Below are positions 12,001 through 20,500 of a stretch of DNA of 64,000 nt, in pieces. The position numbers were made by a program, and so were the translations under genes. The stretch is from Diplonema papillatum (lineage: Eukaryota > Euglenozoa > Diplonemea > Diplonemida > Diplonemidae). Below the pieces are notes generated by a model, which ran no database searches, was not told the origin of the DNA, and worked only from the letters and a program-made list of their open reading frames with translations. The first letter of the stretch is position 1; every line of letters starts with the position of its first letter. The stretch covers positions 62,001-126,000 of the forward strand of contig JAPJBO010000625.1 in the NCBI GenBank assembly GCA_030068145.1. The letters are read 5' to 3'.

Positions 12001-14517
12001 GAACGCTGTCATGCCCCGACCGCCTCCGATGCTCCTGCCCTCCATGCCCGACGTGATCGATCGGGTGCTAAGCTCGGCGGTCGTCTACCTGGCGGATGCG
12101 AAGAGCTACTTCTACCAGTTCGAACTGGATGAGGGCGTCCGCGGGTATTTCGGCATGAACCTTGCGGGCCCACGTGGGAGTTTCGTCAGAGCCCGTTTAA
12201 GGGCGATGTGCATGGGCTGGAGCTGGGCTCCGGCGATAGCACAGAGAGCTTCTCGCGTCATCCTGCCGGAGACTGACGGTCTCCCGTGGGTTGACAATTT
12301 CATCATCGTGGGCGATTCTTTGGCCGAGGCGGAAGAGAAGTTCACACGTTTCGCCCGGCGATGTCGTGAGGTGAACTGCGTCCTCAACGACGACGAAGGC
12401 CAGTACGGGATCCCCCTCACGCAGTTCGACCTTTTGGGGCTGCGGTTCGATCTGGCCAGCAGCCCACCTCGGTACAGTATGGCCACTGCTTGGGTTGAAA
12501 AGCTGCTGCGGTCTTCCGAACTCGCCGTTTTCCGGGGCGGAGCCGTTTCTCCCCGGGCGTTCTACAGGCTGTTCGGCGCTCTGGTGTGGTTCGCGTACAC
12601 AACGCGTTTTCCCTTGGCGTACGCCCGGTGCGCTCTTTCGTTCGTGCAGAGACTCTCCTCACGACTGTCGGTGGGAGGTCTGCAGGCATGGGACGTGCCG
12701 GTGAACGTTCCGGCGTCGACAGCCCGCGAAGTTGAAAGCCTCACGGCGACCATCGGGGAGAACCGGTGGGTCACGCGAGTGGGCACGCGCGGGGGGCAGT
12801 CGATCCGACTATAGTCCGACGCCTCCTCAAAGGAATGGGCGGCGCTGCTCGAGGGTGAGCCCGATCGGGTGTCACAGGGCATTTTCTTTGGTCACTTCGC
12901 GGAAAAGCACATTTTTTTGAAAGAGCTTTTCGCAGTGTTGAAAGGCCTCGAGCTGGCCGTTATCTACCGGCGGTTCATTGCCTGAACAAGGGCCACTCGA
13001 AGAATTATGCGGCGAACATAATACTGTCGCGCGTTTTCGATCTGGCCCGAGAGTACGGACTTGAGCTCACGGCTGCGTGCACGAACAGAGGGCGGACGAG
13101 TACACCCGGGGTACCCAGGCGAAAGAGAACGCGACGCCTGGAGGGTGGTTACCGAAGGAGGAAGATCTCTCGCCTCCTCCGGATCTGACTACTTGAAAGG
13201 CCACTGCGTGTTCCCTGGGGGTCCTGGATGGTGTAAGCGAAGAACAAATCAGATTGTGTTTGTATTGTATTTGCCCCTTACCTCTATATTTCCCCCCTTC
13301 CATTCGGAGTCGAAGCAGCTACGTCGAGTATTTTTCCCTAGTTTTCTCCTTGTTCCGTTGAATACTACTGTCTTGGAATAGTGCTGTTTCACTGGAGTTC
13401 TGCACTATTCTCGTTTGAGTGAAGCCTTTAAGATTGATTAGGGCTCGCTGCGAGTCGGCGTTTCCTCTTCGGACTGGATGCCGAGGGCCTGGGCCGGAGG
13501 AAGTCTGTCCAAACCTCTCCGGCGTCCTCCGACGGAAAGCTGGCCTCCGTCGGCAAACCCGCCTGGCAGGTGAGCCTGGATGGGGAGTCTCCCAGGGGTC
13601 CTCGGAGGCGCCTGGTTGTGTGGCAAACGGTTGCCGGCGTGTCGACCGGCGAGCGCGATGCCGGCCTACCTTGGTTGTGGCGCCCCCGTGCATTCCAGGG
13701 CGTCCGTCCGGCTGGGTTCCTGTTTCCGCAGCGCCTCGGCCGGCTGCTTCCAGTTCGCAACCGGACCAGGAACTGGTCCGGTTGCGGCGCACTCGCCCCC
13801 GATCCACCCACCCCGGGGTCCGGTCCATCCCTGCCCAGCCGGTCGGACCGCGGTCCGTCCGGCCCTCCGCCACTCGACATCAGACTTCGTGGGGGGAGGT
13901 CCCGACGAGTCCACTTCCGATTCGGGCTTGTCCGATTCCGAACTAGAGTCGGCTTGGAGTCCTGAAACTTTGTGAAGGGGTTCCGGTGAGGTTCACGCTC
14001 GAGTCGACCCTGTGGCTGAAACGCCGCTGCTACTTCCGGATCCGACGGCCTGCCGCTCGCGGAGGGGAGGTCCGCCTGGCAGCGGCCTGGCCGGCAGCTG
14101 CGTGGTGGGCCTCGTCGGCCTCGCCGCTTGCGGTGGCGGGGTCAGCTTTTTTTAGCCTGGGCGCCGGCTGCGAGTCCAGCCTGTTCGACTCACCCCTTGC
14201 GGGCCAAGTTGCCGCGACAAAGCCGGCCTGGACGGCGAGCGGGGCGGGGGTCCGAGTCAGACGGCCGTCTGACTTTTTTCTGACTCGGAAAGAAGTACGA
14301 AAAACACCGGTCCGAGTCGGTCTGAGTCAGACCGACTGCGAAGTATGAAATGCTGCTCGAAATCTGCTCCCTTTGTACGGGAGCACGGAAACCCACGGTT
14401 GATTAACATGGAAAAACAGTTGTATTCCAAGACAGTTGTATTCGAAGACCACGTTCTGCCGCGAACCTGCATTTTGAGCTTGATGCTTTGAATACAACGG
14501 GCGCTCGTTGTATTTAG

Positions 14518-14552
<35 letters not shown>

Positions 14553-17500
14553 GTCCGCTTCGTTTACTTTTGGAATCGGTTCGTTTCTAGTTTTGGAATC
14601 GGTTCGTTTCTAGTTTTGGAATCGGTTCGTTTACTTTTGGAAACTTCGTTTCTAGTTTTGGAATCGGTTCGTTTCTGGGCTCTTTTTGGGCTGATTTAGC
14701 TTGGGAGTGCTTCGTTTACTTTTGGAACATTCGAAACTAGTTTTGGAAGGTTCGTTTCTAGTTTTGGGTGGCTCGTTTACTTTTGGAACCGGTTCGTTTC
14801 CAGTTTGGAATCGGTTCGTTTACTTTTGGAATCGCTTCGTTTACTTTTGGAATCGGTTCGTTTACTTTTGGAATCGGTTCGTTTACTTTTGGAAACTTCG
14901 TTTCTAGTTTTGGAATCGGTTCGTTTACTTTTGGAATCGGTTCGTTTACTTTTGGAATCGGTTCGTTTACTTTTGGAATCGGTTCGTTTACTTTTGGAAT
15001 CGGTTCGTTCACTTTTGGCTGTTTTTGCAGGAGTTACCACAGTTTTCCACAATTTCCATACTTTTCAGATTTTGGCCATATTTGCCAGATTTTGGCCATT
15101 TTTTGCCAAATTTTCCAGATTTTGGCCATTTTTGCCAAATTTTTCCAGATTTTGGCCATTTTTGCCAAATTTTCCAGATTTTGGCCATTTTTGCCAAATG
15201 TTTCCAGATTTTGGCCATTTTGCCGGATTTTGGCCATTTGGCAGATTTTGGCCATTTTTGCCAAATTTTCCAGATTTTGGCCATTTTTGCCGGATTTTGG
15301 CCATTTTGGCCAAATTTTCCAGATTTTGGCCATTTTGGCCATTTTGGCCAAATTTTCCCAGATTTTGGCCATTTTTGCGGATCTTGGCCATTTTGGCCAA
15401 ATTTACCAGATTTTGGCCATTTTGGCCAAATTTTCCAGATTTTGGCCAAATTTTCCAAATGGCCATATTTGCCAATTTTGGCCATTTTTTTGCCAAATTT
15501 CCAGATTTTGGCCATTTTTGCCGGATTTTGCCATCTTGGCCAAATTTTCCAGAGATTTTGGCCATTTTTTGCCAAATTTTCCAGATTTTGGCCATTTTTT
15601 GCCGGATTTTGGCCATTTTGGCCAAATTTCCAGATTTTGGCCATTTTGGCCAAATTTTCCAGATTTTGGCCATTTTTGCGGATTTTGGCCATTTTGGCAA
15701 ATTTTCCAGATTTTGGCCATTTTGGCCCAAATTTTCCAAATGGCCATATTTGCCAGATTTTTGGCCATTTTGGCCAAATTTTCCAAATGGCCATATTTGC
15801 CAAGATTTGGCCAAATTTTCCAGATTTTTGGCCATTTTTTGCGGATTTTGGCCATCTTTGGCCAAATTTTCCAGATATTGGCCATTTTTGCCCAAATTTT
15901 CCAGATTTTGGCCATTTTTGCCGGATTTTGGCCATTTTGGCCAAAATTTTCCAGATTTTGGCCATTTTGGCCAAATTTTTCCAGATTTTGGCCATTTTTG
16001 CCGGATTTTGGCCATTTTGGCCAATTTTCCAGATTTTGGCCATTTTGGCCATTTTGGCCAAATTTTCCAAAATGGCCATATTGCCAGATTTTGGCCATTT
16101 TGGCCAAATTTTCAAATGGCCATATTTGCCAGAGATTTTGGCCATTTTTTGCCAAATTTTCCAGATTTTGGCCATTTTTGCCGGATTTTGGCCATTTTTG
16201 GCCAAATTTTCCAGATTTTGGCCATTTTGGCCAAATTTTCCAAATTTTGGCCATTTTTGCCATTTTTCCGATTCTGGCCATTTTTGGCAGATTTTTTTTT
16301 TTGGCCATTTTTTGCCAAATCCATTATTGCTATGTTTTTTCCAAATTTTCACACACACACAGAGCTAGCCGATGTCTTGGTCAAATGAGTGTCACTATGC
16401 CAACCCTTCGCTTGGTTGGACTCCCGTTTTGTCGTGAACCCGTCGGTTGCATCTGCTGCTGTTACTGACATTCGTAAATTGAAAAGGAATCGGAATCTTC
16501 GCTCTTCCGTTTTGTGCCGAGGAAGGGCACGAGTAGCCGGGAAGAGTCGGCTGGATTCATATCGTTCGAATCAAAACAAAACTACGCGGTTCTTTCCATT
16601 TTACCTGAGTTTTTCCAATGAATGACTATCGGCCCTTCCTTTCGAACTTCGAACCGAACCATATTTACTTTGTGTGCGACATAACCCATGACCTGTCTCT
16701 AACTTGCGTCGTGATATAGTCGATTGTTGAAAGATGAATGCCTAGTGGAACTCATTCAGCTTGTACTAATTGCATATTCCTTGTTTCGATCCGGTACGAA
16801 GCCTTTAAGCATGAAAACGAAATCTAGTCTCACCCCAAAAAGGAAACAAGATGTCCACTTCTTCAATGGAGGCTTTGCTTCGGCTCGTGGAGTTGAAGCA
16901 GGCGGGTTACGTGAGCGAGTCTGAATTTCAGATCATGAAATCGGACATAATGCAAATGCTGCGCGCAACAACGCCGGCCTGCCAGCCGCACTCGGACCGC
17001 CCCCTGTCTTCGAAACGCCACCGCCCATGCCTGATCCGGTCGTTCCACCACCTCCACCTGCACCATCGCCAGTCACCCCCGCGCCTGTTGTCACACCACA
17101 ACCATCACCAATCACACCAGCGCCTGTCATCCCACCATCACCAGTCACCCCTGCGCCTGTCCCACAGACACCAGCGCCCATGCCAAGCACCCAGGCACAG
17201 GAAGGGAGTGCCACAGAGACTGGCCCAAGCAGAGATGACACACCACGACGCACCCACCTTGCCAGACCGGCACCCTTCACCTCCCTCGCAGCAGCCGGGG
17301 CCAACCCCCTTAAAAACCCCGGCTGGCCTCTCAAAAAAAGTCTAAAAAAAAATTGTGTTTCCGACTGAGCGAACGTCGCCGGAAACACAAAAAAAAGGGG
17401 GAAAACGCCACCCAGGGTCACAAGGCCTGGGCGCATGCTGCAAGGCCGTTGCGAGCTGTTGAGTGACCCTGGGTCGGAGGAATATTTCTGAATGGATGCT

Positions 17501-20500
17501 AGCTGGTTGTGTACTGGATCGAAACAAGCATTGTAGCTATTTTAGACTATTAACACTGCATTCTTATAACTAACTAAATTCTTTCTATCCTAGCGGCTAT
17601 TAGCATACACGATAACCGGATGACATAAAATTGTCCGCAAATACACACAGCAGATCAAAGAAAGGGGGGCAAAGGTGGAAAATGCAGATCAAACGGGAGT
17701 AGAATGTGCACACGCTTATCCGACTCTTGACTTACTATGCCGTGTTCTGAAAGCTGTCGAGGGGCCCCTCCATAGGTTCTCGCATGATTCGTTCGCCTTT
17801 GTAACACTATCCGTTTGTAGTACGCTTCGCAATTGTGTTCTTGCACTCTAGCCGAATGGCGGGTGGCGGATTTCCGCGCTCGGGCGCAAGACACAATTAT
17901 GCTGCTTTTGCAGTGCAAGCCGAACCCGGCTCGCGACTTCGGTTGCGGTAAAGTGTTACAAAGTCTTCGGCTTTCAGATCCGGATACGCGTATGCAACAG
18001 ATAGTTAGAGGTCACTTGAAGGATACCCGTGTGCAGCGTTCGAAAGAGTTGGCGTATCTGGCGTCTTTTTTTTGGGGGAACTCTTTCGACCCTCTTCGCA
18101 GGTTCGTTTCTAGTCTTGGAAGGTTCGCTTCTAGTTTTGGAAGGTTCGTTTCTAGTTTTGGAAGGTTCGTTTCTAGTTTTGGAAAAGGTTCGTTTCTGGT
18201 GGTCGCAGTCGATTTTTGACACGATTCCCTTGGAATTTCGGCCGATCTCGTTTTAGTTTTGGAAGAGGTTCGTTTCTAGTTTTGGAATCGGTTCGTTTCT
18301 AGTTTTGGAAGTGGTTCGTAACTTTTCGAAAAAGTAAACGAACCACTTCCAAAAGTAAACGAAGCGATTCCAAAAGTAAACGAACCGATTCCAAAAGTAA
18401 ACGAACCGATTCCAAAACTAGAAACGAAGTTTCCAAAAGTAAACGAACCGATTCCAAAAGTAAACGAACCGATTCCAAAAGTAAACGAACCGATTCCAAA
18501 AGTAAACGAACCGATTCCAAAACTAGAAACGAAGTTTCCAAAAGTAAACGAACCGATTCCAAAACTAGAAACGAACCTTCCAAAAGTAAACGAACCCCAC
18601 ACCCCCCCCCCCCCTGTAGCACTGCGGGAATTGGAGCTGCCGTCTTCTGGCCTCTCGCACTGGCTTGGCTACATGGGGTTTTTGCTGACCCCTTCCTCCG
18701 GTCCGGCTCGTGCATCTCCATCTCAAAACAAAGGTGAATTTCCCTTATATCCCACCACTTCAAATTTTGTTCCCTTATATCCCAATGGGACAACAAATTT
18801 TGTTCCCTAATATCCCAATGGGATTACCTTAGGCAAGGCAATCCCATTGGGATATAAGGGAACAAAATTTGTTGGTTGGGATATAAGGGAACAAAATTTG
18901 TTGTCCCATCGGGATATAAGGGAACAAAATTTGTGGTCATGACGATTTTTAGGGGACCCCTTTTTAAAAATTTCCCGGGGGGGGACGTTTGGTGCCGTTG
19001 AAACAAAAAAATTCCAAATCTGAGGCTGCGTTTACCTCCAAAATGAGGTTTCAATTTCTCAAATCTCACTGCCACTTCGGCCCTTGTGGTCATGCGGCCA
19101 GAGGAAGAGGAAGCAATCGTCGTAACAAGATTGGCAGCAGGACCAGCACCAGCAAATTCAATTCTGGAAGCAGTCAGCACATGTTTAGCACTGCCCTACT
19201 TCGCATCCGGTTGCGCTGCAGCTTCTTGCATGTTTGCGTGTTTTACGTTACGGATAAATTGGCCGATTTTTTCCATTTGCATGAGCCCCGCGTGCTCGTG
19301 CACCCGTATCCTTTTTTACACTCTGCTCAACGACGCCTTTTCTTTTCGGGAGGGCAAAGAGGGAAGGGAGGGGTAATATTGCATCGTCCTGCGTAAAGTC
19401 ATCTGCACCATGATCGACGGAATTCGCTCTCTAAGTACGGAGTCAAGTCTCGTCTGTATACGCGATGCGGTTTACCGAAGCCATCGAGCGCCACAGCCAG
19501 GGATGGATACGTTCACTCGCTGATCGATGCTACGGCAGTTCCGCAACCCACTATGCAGCCTGAGTTCAGCCCCGCGCATCTACGCTCACAAGGCAACCCA
19601 TGATCACTTCGGTGTGAGGGATCAGTCCTGACCGAGCCTATTGCCTGCCGGGCGCCTGCTCCGTTGCGGTGTTTGCTTTTCTGACCAATGCGTTCCACGT
19701 GTGAAGGGTCCTTGCGTTAAGTTCGCGCCTACTGTGGGTATACAGACTTGATCACGACTTTTGGAAACGAAGCTTACTCTTGAGATCCGGTGTGGAGGGC
19801 CATTGTTACCTGACAAAACCCACTCATGCAGCCTGAGTTCAGCAGGCAACCCGTGATCACTTCGGTGTGAGGGATCAGTCCTGACCGAGCCTATTGCCTG
19901 CCGGGCGCCTGCTCCGTTGCGGTGTTTTGAAAACTTGGTAACTTTGTGCTCAGCGGTCCTACGAATCATGTTCTACCTCCTGTGATTCGTGTGGACTTTT
20001 AGCAACCTTGTACCTTCCTACAGCAGGACAGGTTCTGCATCTGTTCATTGGGTAACTAATTTTGTTCCCGTTCTTCCCATTGAAAGAACCCAAGGACCTA
20101 GAAGACTCACCCTTCCTGTTGATCTTGCAGCACCAACCGCCAGGGCTTGGTCTGGTCAGGCAGTCCAGGCTGGTCGGACTCTGGGTCAGCCGGACTAGAC
20201 TGGTCAGGCTCCAGCCTCCAGCCTGCCAGGCTTGTCGGACTGTCTGGTCTGTCCAGGCTGTCCGGGCTGTCTGGTCAGTCCAGGCTGTCTGGTCAGGCTG
20301 TCCAGGCTGTCTGGTCAGTCCGGGCTGGTCGGACGGACCTGTCTGGTCAGGCTGTCCAGGCTGTCCAGGCTGTCTGGTCTGTCCAGGCTGGTCGGACTGA
20401 CTGGTCTGGCCAGGTTCTGTGGTCAACAAATTTTGTTCCCTTATATCCCAATGGGACAACAAATTTTGTTCCCTTATATCCCAACCAACGAATTTTGTTC

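Larger units (their letters stand above)
9725..13229 (+). mobile_element. Degenerate RT retroelement with recombinase-like domain, inserted in RepB
   Basis: A 3.5-kb GC-rich block with, in order, a gag-like region, a tyrosine-recombinase-like N-terminal domain, a reverse transcriptase and an RNase H, all on + and interrupted by frame changes. It lies exactly between the two halves of a RepB copy. The 20-bp word TGGTGTAAGCGAAGAACAAA is present on both sides (9705-9724 and 13229-13248), as a target duplication or a recombination site. The content (RT plus RNase H with a recombinase-like domain, no protease or DDE integrase) is most like DIRS/YR retroelements, but here the recombinase-like part comes before RT. 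Confidence 0.7.
9455..14550. mobile_element. 5.1-kb TIR element with G-run tips
   Basis: Left tip GGGGGGGCTAAATACAAC (9455-9472); the inverted copy is at 14507-14524, where the C-run then extends to 14550 (33 C). Subterminal GGAATACAACT words at 9480-9515 recur inverted at 14425-14455. It encloses a RepB copy (9517 onward, right half at 13230), which is itself split by the RT element. A GC-rich stretch follows (13380-14345) with long overlapping frames in all phases but no recognisable product. Confidence 0.6.

Noticed and set aside
13419..14345. Overlapping GC-rich frames of 120-184 codons in the 5-kb TIR element
   Set aside because: Frames are open on both strands and several phases as expected from high GC; no motif or family pattern.
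14768..16468. Open frames of 566, 527, 449 and 447 codons on both strands
   Set aside because: They are translations of the 21-bp and GATTTTGGCC satellite arrays in every phase; the absence of stops reflects the repeat sequence, not selection.
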